Origin: Novosphingobium sp. MW5
Lineage (GTDB): Bacteria > Pseudomonadota > Alphaproteobacteria > Sphingomonadales > Sphingomonadaceae
Direction: 5' to 3'
Assembly: GCA_025938935.1 (NCBI GenBank)
Contig: JAPCWB010000001.1
Location: forward strand, 620,001-684,000
Length of the DNA stretch: 64,000 nt
The notes below the pieces were generated by a model that worked only from the letters and a program-made list of their open reading frames with translations, was not told where the DNA came from and did no database searches. A program made the position numbers and the translations under genes. This document shows, piece by piece, positions 17,642 through 26,396 of the stretch. How positions within the stretch are numbered: position 1 is the first letter of the stretch; every line of letters starts with the position of its first letter.

Positions 17642-18535
17642 TCAAGGCACGAAGAGCAAAGGATCAAGCTTCGCGTCACGCCATTTCAGCGCCCAGTGCA
17701 GGTGCGGCCCGCTCGCCCTTCCAGTACGCCCGACCCAGCCGATCACCTGCCCTTGCCGCACCCGCTCGCCTGCCCTGACGCCCAGTCGGGATGCATGGAG
17801 GAAAGCGCTCGACAGGCCCGACCCATGGTCGATTATCAGCAGGTTGCCTTCCAGCGTGAAAGGGGCGCTGGCTGCGAGGACGACGACCCCGTCGGCTGGA
17901 GCCATGAAGGGCGTTCCCTCCGCGCCCGCAATGTCGAGCCCGCCGTGATAGGACCCTGGCTTGCCCTGATAGATGCGCTGCGCCCCGAACCGCCCGCGAA
18001 TGGCTCCGCGCAGAGGCCAGGTAAACGCCTGCCGCCAGCCGGTGGCATCCGTCGATTGGGCCCGGGCAGCGCCGATTTGCGCCAGTTCTATCGCGCGTTT
18101 TGCCGCGAATTCGGCGTCAGCCATGCCCCCCGGGCGGTAGGGCGCATTGACCTGCTCGAGCTGCCAGGACCGCGGGGCGATCGCCAGCATCTTGCGCAAA
18201 GGGGGCAAGTCGCCGCGCCGCGCGAGCAGCTCCGCCGCAGGCCCGGAATCACGGTCGAAGGCGACAAAGAAAGCGCCGTCCGGCTCGACTTCAACCGGCT
18301 TGCCGCCGAGCGAGAGGGACAGGGTTCCCAGCGGCGCAAGTCCCCGCATCCAGCCGCCCTGGACCTGCTGCCCGGTCAGCACGAAATCGTTATTCAATCG
18401 GCTGGGAGGCGCAGGGTTTGGCGTTGCCGGGACTGCGTGATTCTGCGCGAGGGCGAACGTGGCGTTGAGATTGCAGCTAGCCGTGACAAGCATGGCCAGC
18501 CCGGCAATCGAGCCGAGGCCGGCGGCGCGGGCCAT
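17642..18535 (-). CDS. M23 (LytM) family metallopeptidase
   Basis: Predicted 297-residue exported or membrane-anchored peptidoglycan endopeptidase. A hydrophobic N-terminal signal (GLGSIAGLAMLVTASC) could be a lipobox (LVTASC). The C-terminal M23 domain has the zinc ligands: His and Asp in YHGGLDIAG, and the HLHW motif in SGPHLHWALKW. The ATG at 18535 is one base after the DUF2093 stop. It is the last gene of the minus-strand run xseA - DUF2093 - this gene. Confidence 0.92.
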   Translation of the reverse strand: MARAAGLGSIAGLAMLVTASCNLNATFALAQNHAVPATPNPAPPSRLNNDFVLTGQQVQGGWMRGLAPLGTLSLSLGGKPVEVEPDGAFFVAFDRDSGPAAELLARRGDLPPLRKMLAIAPRSWQLEQVNAPYRPGGMADAEFAAKRAIELAQIGAARAQSTDATGWRQAFTWPLRGAIRGRFGAQRIYQGKPGSYHGGLDIAGAEGTPFMAPADGVVVLAASAPFTLEGNLLIIDHGSGLSSAFLHASRLGVRAGERVRQGQVIGWVGRTGRASGPHLHWALKWRDAKLDPLLFVP

Positions 18536-18536
18536 G

Positions 18537-18734
18537 TCAGCCGTTTTCCGCGAGCCGCTTTGTCGCAATGGCGCAGCTGGCATAAGCCTCCTGCCGCTCG
18601 ACGCACCAGTAGCGGAGCGCCTCAAGCTGGAGAGACTCCCCGGAAACCGCGCATTTCACGTGGGTTCCGGGGGCAATGACGCGGAAACCGTTGGGTTCGT
18701 AGCGCAGGACAGCAAGGCGTTCGGAAGAGGACAT
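18537..18734 (-). CDS. DUF2093 domain-containing protein
   Basis: Predicted 65-residue protein with LAVLRYEPNGFRVIAPGTHVKC, the core of DUF2093, a short alphaproteobacterial family often found beside xseA. The ATG at 18734 has AGGGAGAG 8 bases upstream; another ATG is 6 bases earlier. It has three Cys in the C-terminal half. The function is unknown. Confidence 0.85.
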   Translation of the reverse strand: MSSSERLAVLRYEPNGFRVIAPGTHVKCAVSGESLQLEALRYWCVERQEAYASCAIATKRLAENG

Positions 18735-18766
18735 CAGCATGGCTCTCCCTTAACCTGATTGGTCGC

Positions 18767-20243
18767 TCAAAGCAATTTCGGCTGGTCGGGATTTGCTTTC
18801 GATTGCGCCGGTTTAGGCGCTGCGGGACGGGGCGGAGAAGCTTCCGATAGCGGCGCGGCGGAGACCACCCCATCGGCAAAATGGAGGCCCAGTGCAGTCT
18901 CCCCCCGCGCCGCTTCGGCAGTGGTCAAAGTGCGTCCAGATGCGGAAGTAATCCTTGCATATCCGCGCTTTAGGACGTTGTCAGGGTTGAGTGACTGCAT
19001 CACCCGGACCGCTCCGGAGAGCCGGTCGCTGGCTGCGGCAATGCTCCGTTCGATCATGGCAGGGGAGAGCCGCAAGGAGGCCAAGCGGTCGGCAGCGCGA
19101 TCGCGACGGGAAAGCAGCAGGGGCGCGGATAATTTTCCTGCAAAATCAGTTAGTTTGTGGCGGGCAAGAACAATCCGGTCACCCAGACCGCGGCGCAATT
19201 TCTCACCTGCCTCGTCCAACTGCTGCGCCGGCAGGGCAAGCAATGCCGCCGGCTGCGGCAGGCGCTGGGCGCGCACTTCAAGCCTTTCCCGGCCCAACTG
19301 CAACGGCCTTGCAACGGCCTTGCGAGCGCGCAGCGCCAGTTCTGCAAGACTATTGGCAAGGTCCGCGCGCACCGGCACTGCCAGTTCCGCCGCTGCCGTC
19401 GGAGTTGGCGCGCGCAGGTCGGCGGCAAAATCGGCGAGTGTGGTGTCGGTTTCGTGCCCAACCGCCGAGATCACCGGGATCGGCGATTCGGCAATAGCCC
19501 GGACGACGACTTCTTCATTGAAGCACCACAGGTCCTCGATCGACCCGCCGCCGCGCGCAACGATGATCACGTCAGGGCGCGGCACAGAGGAGTCCGGACC
19601 CAGCGCGCCGAACCCGCGAACCGCCGCCGCGACCTGTTCCGCCGCGCCTTGCCCCTCGGACCAGCACCGGCCAGACGATCACCCGGCTGGGCATCCGGTC
19701 GGCCAGGCGGTGAAGGATATCTCGGATCACCGCGCCGGTGGGCGAGGTGACGACGCCGATGACGCCGGGCAGGAACGGGATCCGGCGCTTCCTCTCAGGC
19801 GCGAACAGCCCCTCCGCCTCGAACCGCGCCTTGTTCTTCGCCAGCAGCGCGAGCAGCGCGCCTTCGCCGGCAATTTCCATGCGTTCGATGACGATCTGGT
19901 AGTTCGAGCGGCCCGGATAAGTCGTCAGCTTGCCGGTGGCGATCACCTCGATCCCGTCCTCGGGCCGGAAGGCGAGCCGCTGCACCGTACCGCGCCACAT
20001 TACTCCGTCCAGCCGCGCACCCTCGTCCTTGAGGCTGAGATACAGGTGCCCCGAAGCCGCCTGCTTGACGCCCGAAAGCTCACCGCGCACCCGCACATAG
20101 GCGAAGCGCTCCTCGACCGTACGCTTCAGCGCCGAGGAAATCTCGGTGACTGACAAAGGCTCGGCGTTGCTGGACCGGCCTTCCTTCGCTACCAGCCCGC
20201 CGGAATCCATGGAATCTGTATCGAAAGACGAGGGCGGCGACAT
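18767..20243 (-). pseudogene. xseA: exodeoxyribonuclease VII large subunit, frameshifted
   Basis: XseA joins XseB to form ExoVII, which degrades single-stranded DNA. The N-terminal OB-fold half is encoded from 20243 down to about 19655 ([26 protein letters not shown] ... [22 protein letters not shown]). The catalytic half continues in another frame ([44 protein letters not shown]). Removing one G from the GGGG run (plus-strand C4 at 19652-19655) restores [16 protein letters not shown] and one ~491-residue protein. AGGA precedes the ATG at 20243. It is either a real frameshift or a sequencing indel. Confidence 0.88.
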
Positions 20244-21516
20244 GAATATCCTGCTGATCGGAAGTGGCGGCCGTGAACATGCGCTGGCGTGGCGACTGGC
20301 GCAATCGCCTTTGTGCGAAACACTTTACGCCGCCCCCGGAAATCCGGGGATGTTCGAGCACGCCAAGCTGGTCCAGCTCGATAGCGCCGACCATGCCGCC
20401 GTCGCGCAGTTCTGCGCCGAGAAGAGCATCGGCCTCGTCGTCGTCGGCCCCGAGGCACCACTGGTCGATGGCCTTGCCGATAGCCTGCGCGCCGCCGGTG
20501 TCGCCGTGTTCGGCCCCAGCAAGGCCGCCGCCCAGCTCGAAGGCTCGAAGGGCTTCGTCAAGGACCTCTGCGCGGCTGAGAATATCCCCACCGCCGCCTA
20601 TGCCCGCCACACCAGCAAAGCAGGCGCGCTAGCCGACCTCGCCCGCTTTGGCCTGCCGGTCGTGATCAAGGCCGATGGCCTCGCCGCCGGCAAGGGCGTG
20701 ATCATCGCCGAAACCGCCGAAGAGGCCAATGAGGCGATCGAATTCATGTTCTCCGGTGGCTTCGGCGATGCCGGGGCCGAAGTGGTGATCGAGGAGTTCA
20801 TGGCCGGCGAGGAAGCCAGCTTCTTCGCGATCAGCGACGGCACAAACGTGATCCCTTTCGGTTCGGCGCAGGACCACAAGCGCGTGGGCGACGGCGATAC
20901 CGGCCCCAACACCGGCGGCATGGGCGCCTATTCGCCCACCGGCGTGTTCACGCCCGAGATCGAGGCCGAGGTGATGGAACGCATCGTCCGCCCGACCGTG
21001 GCCGCGATGGCGCGAGACGGCATGCCCTATCAGGGCGTGCTCTTCGCGGGCCTGATGCTGACCGACGAAGGCCCGAAGCTGATCGAATACAACTGCCGCT
21101 TCGGCGATCCCGAATGCCAGGTGCTGATGATGCGCTTCGAAGGCGATCTGGTTGACCTGTTGTCCAAGGCCGCCCAGCCCGGCGGCCTGTCCGAAGCAGC
21201 CCCCGTCCGCCTGCGCCCGCAGACCGCGCTGACCGTGGTCATGGCGGCCAAGGGCTATCCCGGAACCCCCGAAAAGGGCGGCGAGATCATGCTCGGCAAT
21301 CCCAACAAGGGCCGCGTCTTCCAGGCGGGCACAGCGATTGCCGACGGCAAGCTGGTGGCAAATGGCGGGCGCGTGCTCAACGTCACCGCCATGGCCGAAA
21401 GCGCCAAGGCGGCACAGGCGCTGGCTTATGCGGCGGTCGATGCCATCGACTTCCCATCCGGCTTCTGCCGCCGCGACATCGGCTACCGCGAAGTGGCGCG
21501 GGAAGAGGGTTCATAG
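20242..21516 (+). CDS. purD: phosphoribosylamine-glycine ligase
   Basis: Predicted 424-residue ATP-grasp enzyme that joins phosphoribosylamine and glycine in purine synthesis. Motifs include [16 protein letters not shown] at the start, [51 protein letters not shown] and [11 protein letters not shown]. The ATG at 20242 follows GAGGGCGG. Its start codon shares two bases with the oppositely oriented xseA start in CATG (20241-20244), so ribosome sites of each gene lie within the other's first codons. Confidence 0.97.
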   Translation: MNILLIGSGGREHALAWRLAQSPLCETLYAAPGNPGMFEHAKLVQLDSADHAAVAQFCAEKSIGLVVVGPEAPLVDGLADSLRAAGVAVFGPSKAAAQLEGSKGFVKDLCAAENIPTAAYARHTSKAGALADLARFGLPVVIKADGLAAGKGVIIAETAEEANEAIEFMFSGGFGDAGAEVVIEEFMAGEEASFFAISDGTNVIPFGSAQDHKRVGDGDTGPNTGGMGAYSPTGVFTPEIEAEVMERIVRPTVAAMARDGMPYQGVLFAGLMLTDEGPKLIEYNCRFGDPECQVLMMRFEGDLVDLLSKAAQPGGLSEAAPVRLRPQTALTVVMAAKGYPGTPEKGGEIMLGNPNKGRVFQAGTAIADGKLVANGGRVLNVTAMAESAKAAQALAYAAVDAIDFPSGFCRRDIGYREVAREEGS

Positions 21517-21559
21517 CCGGAAGTTGCCCTGCCGCGTAACCATTGCCAAAAGCTTCTGA

Positions 21560-22060
21560 ATGTCGGCCAACGTAGCAATCCTTGTCCATGGCACATTCGC
21601 GTCGGAAGCGACGTGGATCGAAAGTGATTCTGCCTTAGCTCAACAGCTACGTAACGTAATGCCAGAGATCGAATGCGTGCCTTTTCGCTGGTCTGGCGCA
21701 AATAATCACTCGGCCAGACTAGCAGCCAGCGATGCATTGGCTGAGACAATTCACGATGTTGCGGATCGCTATCCGCGCGCGGCAATCCATCTCGTCGGCC
21801 ACAGTCATGGCGGCAATGTCATGCTCTATGCGTCTGGCAAGATTGGGCCACGTCCCAAAATTGCGACCATGTCGTTCCTCGGTACTCCCTTTCTTATACC
21901 TGTCCTGCGTGAGGTTGTCGGGCGCATGGCGTTTGCTAAATACGCTGCAGGATTCGTTTTCCTGTTCCTCGGCGTTTTCCTGTCCGCTTTGGTAACCGTT
22001 TGGGCATCCGAACACTTTCCGGCTGATACATTAGCAGCTGGCATGTTTTTTTCGGCATGA
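21560..22060 (+). CDS. alpha/beta hydrolase, N-terminal part, possibly truncated by frameshift
   Basis: Predicted 166-residue frame. It opens with VAILVHGTFA, an oxyanion-hole strand, and has the nucleophile elbow LVGHSHGGNV (Ser82) plus FLGTPF. It then enters a hydrophobic segment (YAAGFVFLFLGVFLSALVTVW) and stops. No catalytic Asp or His beyond the Ser is reached. The stop lies 5 bases after a T7 run, and the next frame continues with another hydrophobic segment, so this is probably the front half of one protein. Base composition is visibly AT-richer than its neighbours. Confidence 0.65.
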   Translation: MSANVAILVHGTFASEATWIESDSALAQQLRNVMPEIECVPFRWSGANNHSARLAASDALAETIHDVADRYPRAAIHLVGHSHGGNVMLYASGKIGPRPKIATMSFLGTPFLIPVLREVVGRMAFAKYAAGFVFLFLGVFLSALVTVWASEHFPADTLAAGMFFSA

Positions 22061-22893
22061 TTCTCGCGGGCATCGTCTTCGCCAGCTTTATGATGAAACT
22101 GGCGCACTGGCTGGTGCCGAAACTGGAAATGGCAATCCTCAATCGGCAAGCAGAAGCTATGGCTGCGCTAGTCCTGCCGCGACCGCACTGCCCCATTTTC
22201 ATCGCGAGCGTGGGTTATGACGAGGCCGGTCTGCTCCTGAATTTCTGGGACCGACTGACTTTTGTTCCGCAAGCAATTGTGGATCTGGCTCGCGAAGTTG
22301 TGGGCGGGGCTGTGATCGGGGTCGGCAGCGCTTTTGTTCTGAGCCTTTTCGGTGCGGCAATCGAAGGCTTTGCCGAGGGATTCGGATACGATATAAAATG
22401 GTTCGACGGACTGCCCGTCGCGGCCGCGACATTCCTGCTGTTACTGTTTTACGCGGCAACTGCCGTGATGATCTTTGGGCTTTGTGCGGTCTTGGCTGCA
22501 TCCTTGTTTCGTGGGTCAAGAATCGCCTTTGGGGGTGAGGACCCGCTGTTCATCGCCGGGATACGCGTCGTGGCCATGACGTCGCCCGATTGGACACCGC
22601 TTCCCGGAAGCCAGTATCGATCCTATGAAGTTTCGGGCAGCCTACGGCAGCTACGCCATTCAATGTTCTATGAAAGCCGCGACGTTTTGCATGACATGGC
22701 GCGCTGGATCGTGCGTCCGCCAACCGAAGCGGCTCCTTCGTGGCCAAGGCCGACTTCCGCATCGGAGAAGAGTGGCATCGTCACATCAATGAGCACCTGG
22801 ATCGCCTTTCTGGCCACCATTGCCTTTGCCCTTTTCGGCTATCTTAATCCTGAAGCATTCGCGGCCATCAATGCCTTTCTGGTTCCAGACTAG
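22057..22893 (+). CDS. membrane-containing continuation of the upstream hydrolase
   Basis: Predicted 278 residues if started at the ATG overlapping the upstream stop (ATGA). It opens with MILAGIVFASFMMKLAHWL and then has IASVGYDEAGLLLNFWDRL, where single-chain hydrolases of this kind usually place an acidic residue. Two strong hydrophobic stretches follow (about 80-105 and 128-155). Near the end, YESRDVLHDMARWIV offers a possible catalytic His. Adding one T to the T7 run at 22046-22052 joins both frames into one ~445-residue protein. Two translationally coupled genes remain an alternative. Confidence 0.55.
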   Translation: MILAGIVFASFMMKLAHWLVPKLEMAILNRQAEAMAALVLPRPHCPIFIASVGYDEAGLLLNFWDRLTFVPQAIVDLAREVVGGAVIGVGSAFVLSLFGAAIEGFAEGFGYDIKWFDGLPVAAATFLLLLFYAATAVMIFGLCAVLAASLFRGSRIAFGGEDPLFIAGIRVVAMTSPDWTPLPGSQYRSYEVSGSLRQLRHSMFYESRDVLHDMARWIVRPPTEAAPSWPRPTSASEKSGIVTSMSTWIAFLATIAFALFGYLNPEAFAAINAFLVPD

Positions 22894-22950
22894 TGTGCGA
22901 ATGCTTGGCTAGGTTCCCGATGGTTCTTCGCGAGGACCCGCCTAAGCAAA

Positions 22951-23946
22951 TCAGCCCATCTTTTCGGCAACGAGCGCCTTCAAGTCCGCCTCGGGCCGCG
23001 CGCCGTAGTGCGAGATGATTTCAGCGGCGCAGATCGAACCCAGACGCAGGCAGTCCTGCAAGGACCGTCCGCGCACGTGGCCGAAGAGGAAGCCGGCGGC
23101 GAAGAGGTCGCCAGCGCCGGTGGTGTCGATCACGCGCTCGACGGGTTCGGCCGAAACGCGGGCCAGTTCGTCGCCCTGGCAGGCAATCGCGCCTTCAGGA
23201 CCGCAGGTGACGACCAGCGTGGGCACCTTGGCGCGCAGCTGGGCAACGCCGGCGTCGAAATCGTCACTGCCGGTCAGCGCCTCGAGTTCGACGTGGTTGG
23301 CAAACAGGATGTCGATCTCGCCTGCGTCGATCAGGGCGCGGAAATCGTCGCCATGGCGGCTGATGACGAAAGCATCGGACAGGGTGAAGGCCACCTTGCG
23401 GCCTGCGCCCCGTGCGGCGGCGATGGCACGGCGCATGGCGGCGCGCGGTTCTTCCGGATCCCAGAGATAGCCTTCGAGGTAGAGCACCTTGGCATCGGCA
23501 ATCGCCGCTTCGTCGAGCGCATCTGCGGGAAGGAACTGCGAGGCGCCGAGGAAGGTGTTCATCGTGCGCTGGCCATCGGGGGTGACGAAGATCAGGCAGC
23601 GCGCGGTCGGCGGATCGCCGGCGCGGGCGGCGGTATCAAAGGCGATGCCGCCGGCGCGGATGTCGTGTGCGAAAACCTCGCCGAGCTGGTCATCTGCCAC
23701 CTGGCCGATGAAGGCGCAGTCCGCACCCAACGCCGCGAGGCCAGCAAGCGTATTGGCCGCCGAACCGCCGGAAATCTCGCGCGCGGGGCCCATGGCGTCA
23801 TAAAGCGCGCGGGCCTGATCGGTGTCGATCAGGGTCATGCCGCCGCGCGTCATGCCGAGCTGGTCGATCAGCGCGTCCTCGCAAGGGGCCATGACATCGA
23901 CGATGGCATTGCCGATGGCGACGACGTCGCGGGTGGGTTCTGACAT
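22951..23946 (-). CDS. PfkB-family carbohydrate/adenosine kinase
   Basis: Predicted 331-residue ribokinase-fold kinase. It has GNAIVDVMA, GGSAANTLAGLAALG (substrate and oligomer region), NHVELEALTG, and the PfkB signature DTTGAGDLFAAGFLFG with its catalytic Asp. Sequences of this type in Alphaproteobacteria are usually called adenosine kinases. The ATG at 23946 (MSEPTRDVV) is chosen because it sits just before the first strand. Substrate specificity (adenosine or another ribose-containing compound) is inferred from general resemblance only. Confidence 0.88.
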   Translation of the reverse strand: MSEPTRDVVAIGNAIVDVMAPCEDALIDQLGMTRGGMTLIDTDQARALYDAMGPAREISGGSAANTLAGLAALGADCAFIGQVADDQLGEVFAHDIRAGGIAFDTAARAGDPPTARCLIFVTPDGQRTMNTFLGASQFLPADALDEAAIADAKVLYLEGYLWDPEEPRAAMRRAIAAARGAGRKVAFTLSDAFVISRHGDDFRALIDAGEIDILFANHVELEALTGSDDFDAGVAQLRAKVPTLVVTCGPEGAIACQGDELARVSAEPVERVIDTTGAGDLFAAGFLFGHVRGRSLQDCLRLGSICAAEIISHYGARPEADLKALVAEKMG

Positions 23947-24078
23947 GAAAAGCCTTCCTGATTGAAGCACGGACGGCTTCATGGATTGATTGAATGCGCG
24001 CCGACTAGCGCCCACCCGTGCCGGGGGCAAGACCGGTAGCGTTGACAGGCACGGGCCGCATGGGGGATGCGATAGGTC

Positions 24079-24504
24079 GTGAGAGCATTCCGAAAGATTG
24101 CGCCCGTGCTGGCGCCCGCCCTGCTGCTTGCCGGATGCGGCGGCTCTGGCAACGCGGTGAAGAGCGTGAGCACGGCGAGCCTGCCAGTGCCGCCGACCGT
24201 CACGCGCCCTGCCCCGCCCCGCCCGGCCATTCGCCCCCGTGTGATGGCGGCACCCGGCCTTGAAGGCGTGATTGGCGCGGGCGCGGGCGATCTGCAGCGC
24301 CAGTTCGGCGCGGCGCGGCTCGACGTGCTGGAAGGCGATGCCCGCAAGTTGCAGTTTTCGGGCAACGCCTGCGTGCTCGACATCTTCCTCTATCCGGAAA
24401 GCGAGGGGCGCGAGCCGACCGCGACCTATGTCGAGGCGCGGCGTTCCAGCGACGGCAAGGAGGTGGACCGGGCGTCCTGTGTTTCGGCGCTAAGGAAACG
24501 TTAG
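24079..24504 (+). CDS. hypothetical lipoprotein
   Basis: Predicted 141-residue protein with a lipoprotein signal: basic start, hydrophobic core and lipobox LLAGC (Cys near residue 19). A Pro-rich spacer follows. The C-terminal domain has DLQRQFGAARLD and LQFSGNACVLDIFLYP, a small fold often found in outer-membrane-anchored proteins. The start is a GTG. The function is unknown. Confidence 0.68.
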   Translation: MRAFRKIAPVLAPALLLAGCGGSGNAVKSVSTASLPVPPTVTRPAPPRPAIRPRVMAAPGLEGVIGAGAGDLQRQFGAARLDVLEGDARKLQFSGNACVLDIFLYPESEGREPTATYVEARRSSDGKEVDRASCVSALRKR

Positions 24505-24555
24505 CCGTTTTTCCCTAGGATTCGCCCCAAAGTGATTGAAGGGGCACCTGCCGCA

Positions 24556-25500
24556 ATGACCATGCAATTCCGCGCGCTTGCCGAGCAGGCCGCTGCCGAC
24601 GGCGCGATTTCGGCCGAAGAAATCCTGAGCCTCCGCCGCGCCGGCTGGGGCGACGGGGCGATTTCTCCGGAAGAAGCCGAGGCGATTTTCCTCGTCAATG
24701 ACAGCCTTGAGGACCCTTCGGTCGAATGGGCCGAGTTCTTTGTCGAAGCGCTGTGCGAATTCGTCGTCAACGGCGTGGAGCCCAAGGGCTACGTCTCGCA
24801 GAGCCAGGCCGACTGGCTGGTCGAGCGCGTGCGCCACAACGGCAGCCTGCAGTCGATGACCGAGCTCGAACTGCTGGTGAAGGTGATCGAGAAGGCGCTC
24901 AACGTGCCGCAGAGCCTCAAGGACTTCGTCATCGCGCAGGTCGAGCAGGCGGTGCTGACTGGCGAAGGCCCGACGCGCGGTGGCCACCTTGAGCGCGGCA
25001 ATGTCAACGCGGTCGAGGCGCAGATCCTCCGCCGCGCGATCTTCGCCCAAGCCGGGGACCGCCCCGCCGCCGTCAGCCGCAGCGAGGCCGAGATGCTGTT
25101 CCGCCTGAAGGACGCGACGCTGGCTGCGAACAATGCGCCCGAGTGGAAGCGCCTCTTCGTGCAGGGCGTTGGCAGCTATCTGAGCGGCTACACTAGCTAC
25201 ACCCCGCTGCAGGCCGAGCGCGCGGCCGAGCTTGAGCATTTCATGGACGATTCTACGCCGAGCCTGCTGCGTTTTGCCGGGCGGATGGCGAAGGCGGATG
25301 TGGAAACCGGCGCGGTTCAAACCTTCCGCACGCTGTTTGGCCGCAAGGGGCTGGACAAGGCGCCCGAAGTGGCCGCCGCCGCGCAGGTTACGACCGAAGA
25401 GAGCACCTGGCTGCAAGGCCAGATCGACGCGAACAACGTGGTCGACGAATATGACGAGGCGCTGCTGGCGTTCCTCGCCGAAGAGAAATCCGGGCTTTAA
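24556..25500 (+). CDS. conserved hypothetical protein with repeated acidic helical units
   Basis: Predicted 314-residue soluble protein without signal peptide or membrane segment. Two or three similar units of about 110 residues can be seen. Each opens with an acidic helix-turn-helix such as DGAISAEEILSLRRA followed by GDGAISPEEAEAIFLVND, and later SRSEAEMLFRLKDATL. The D-G-x-I-S-x-E-E pattern recalls EF-hand or TerB-like repeats without a full calcium loop. The ATG at 24556 is about 9 bases after AAGGGG. The function is unknown. Confidence 0.72.
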   Translation: MTMQFRALAEQAAADGAISAEEILSLRRAGWGDGAISPEEAEAIFLVNDSLEDPSVEWAEFFVEALCEFVVNGVEPKGYVSQSQADWLVERVRHNGSLQSMTELELLVKVIEKALNVPQSLKDFVIAQVEQAVLTGEGPTRGGHLERGNVNAVEAQILRRAIFAQAGDRPAAVSRSEAEMLFRLKDATLAANNAPEWKRLFVQGVGSYLSGYTSYTPLQAERAAELEHFMDDSTPSLLRFAGRMAKADVETGAVQTFRTLFGRKGLDKAPEVAAAAQVTTEESTWLQGQIDANNVVDEYDEALLAFLAEEKSGL

Positions 25501-25526
25501 GCCGAGTGAGCCCCGGAACACGGGAT

Positions 25527-25562
25527 GGCCCGTCTCTCTTCGGAGAGGCGGGCCGTTTCTTT
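25527..25562 (+). terminator. Rho-independent terminator
   Basis: A 12-bp stem (GGCCCGTCTCTC with GAGAGGCGGGCC, one G-T pair), TTCG tetraloop and GTTTCTTT tail. It lies between convergent genes, 26 bases after the upstream stop, and overlaps the last bases of sufA on the other strand. Confidence 0.85.
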
Positions 25563-25926
25563 AGACGGTGAAGCTTTCGCCGCAGCCGCAGGATCCCTTG
25601 GCATTCGGGTTGTTGAACACGAAGCCCGCCTGAAAGTCGTCCTCGACCCAGTCCATCGTCGAGCCGACAAGGTACAGCACCGAAGCTCCATCGATGAAGA
25701 ACAGGCCGCCGGGGGTCTCGATCCTCTCGTCGAAGGCCGCCGCCTCATTCACATAGTCGACCGAATAGGCGAGGCCCGAGCAACCGCGGCGCGGGGTGGA
25801 GAGCTTGACGCCGATCGCGCCCTCGGGGGCCTCGGCCATCAGCTTGGCGATGCGCGCCTCGGCATTGGGCGTGAGGGTGACGGCGGCGGGCAGCGGCCGG
25901 CGGGTCTTGGTGGCGGTGTCGGTCAT
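25561..25926 (-). CDS. sufA: A-type iron-sulfur carrier SufA/IscA
   Basis: Predicted 121-residue HesB/IscA-family Fe-S carrier. The three conserved Cys are present: RRGCSGLAY and the C-terminal GSCGCGESF. It is the last gene of the suf run and its ATG overlaps the sufT stop (ATGA at 25923-25926). A paralogous A-type protein is encoded at 57142-57474. Confidence 0.9.
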   Translation of the reverse strand: MTDTATKTRRPLPAAVTLTPNAEARIAKLMAEAPEGAIGVKLSTPRRGCSGLAYSVDYVNEAAAFDERIETPGGLFFIDGASVLYLVGSTMDWVEDDFQAGFVFNNPNAKGSCGCGESFTV

Positions 25927-26396
25927 AGCATTCCCAGCTCCAGCCGTGCCTCGTCGCTCATCTTGGCGGGATCCCACGGCGGGTCCCAGACGAGATTGAC
26001 CTCGGCGTCGCGCACGCCGGGCACGGCGCCGACGCGCAGCTCGACCTCGCCCGGCATAGATTCAGCGACCGGGCAGTGCGGCGTCGTCAGCGTCATGGTG
26101 ACAGTCACGCCGCCCTCGCCATCGACATCGACGCCATAGATCAGGCCAAGGTCGTAGATGTTCACCGGAATTTCCGGATCGAAGATTTCCTTTAGCGCGC
26201 CGACGACCGCTTCGTAGAGATCGCCGCCCGGTTCTCCCGGAGCCACGCCCTCGGGCTTCTCCGCCAGGAAGCCCTCAAGGTAGTCGCGCTTGCGCTCAAG
26301 CTTCTCGGCAGGCGCCTCGGCATCCTCCACGCGTGCCTTGGGCGGCGGTGCGACGCTTGCCACTTCCTCAATCGTGAATTTCGGTTCTTCGTTCAC
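25923..26396 (-). CDS. sufT: SUF-system DUF59/MIP18-type protein (SufT-like)
   Basis: Predicted 157-residue protein. The first ~55 residues are a variable Ala/Glu/Pro-rich extension. The remainder is the DUF59 domain (LKEIFDPEIPVNIYDLGLIY, TLTTPHCPVAESMP with its reactive Cys, VWDPPWDPAKMS). SufT proteins help Fe-S cluster maturation in many bacteria. It overlaps sufS upstream and sufA downstream by 4 bases each. Confidence 0.88.
   Translation of the reverse strand: MNEEPKFTIEEVASVAPPPKARVEDAEAPAEKLERKRDYLEGFLAEKPEGVAPGEPGGDLYEAVVGALKEIFDPEIPVNIYDLGLIYGVDVDGEGGVTVTMTLTTPHCPVAESMPGEVELRVGAVPGVRDAEVNLVWDPPWDPAKMSDEARLELGML

Noticed and set aside
13945..17778. A 1277-codon open frame on the plus strand, antisense to the TonB receptor
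   Set aside because: It is antisense to a clear receptor gene, is rich in Arg, Val and Gly with no domain, runs across the receptor's terminator and into the next gene, and reflects the GC-rich codon pattern of the sense gene.
22045..22060. Programmed -1 frameshifting at the T7 run
   Set aside because: The run is in a phase where the P-site codon would re-pair poorly (GTT), and no downstream stem or pseudoknot was noticed. An indel is simpler.
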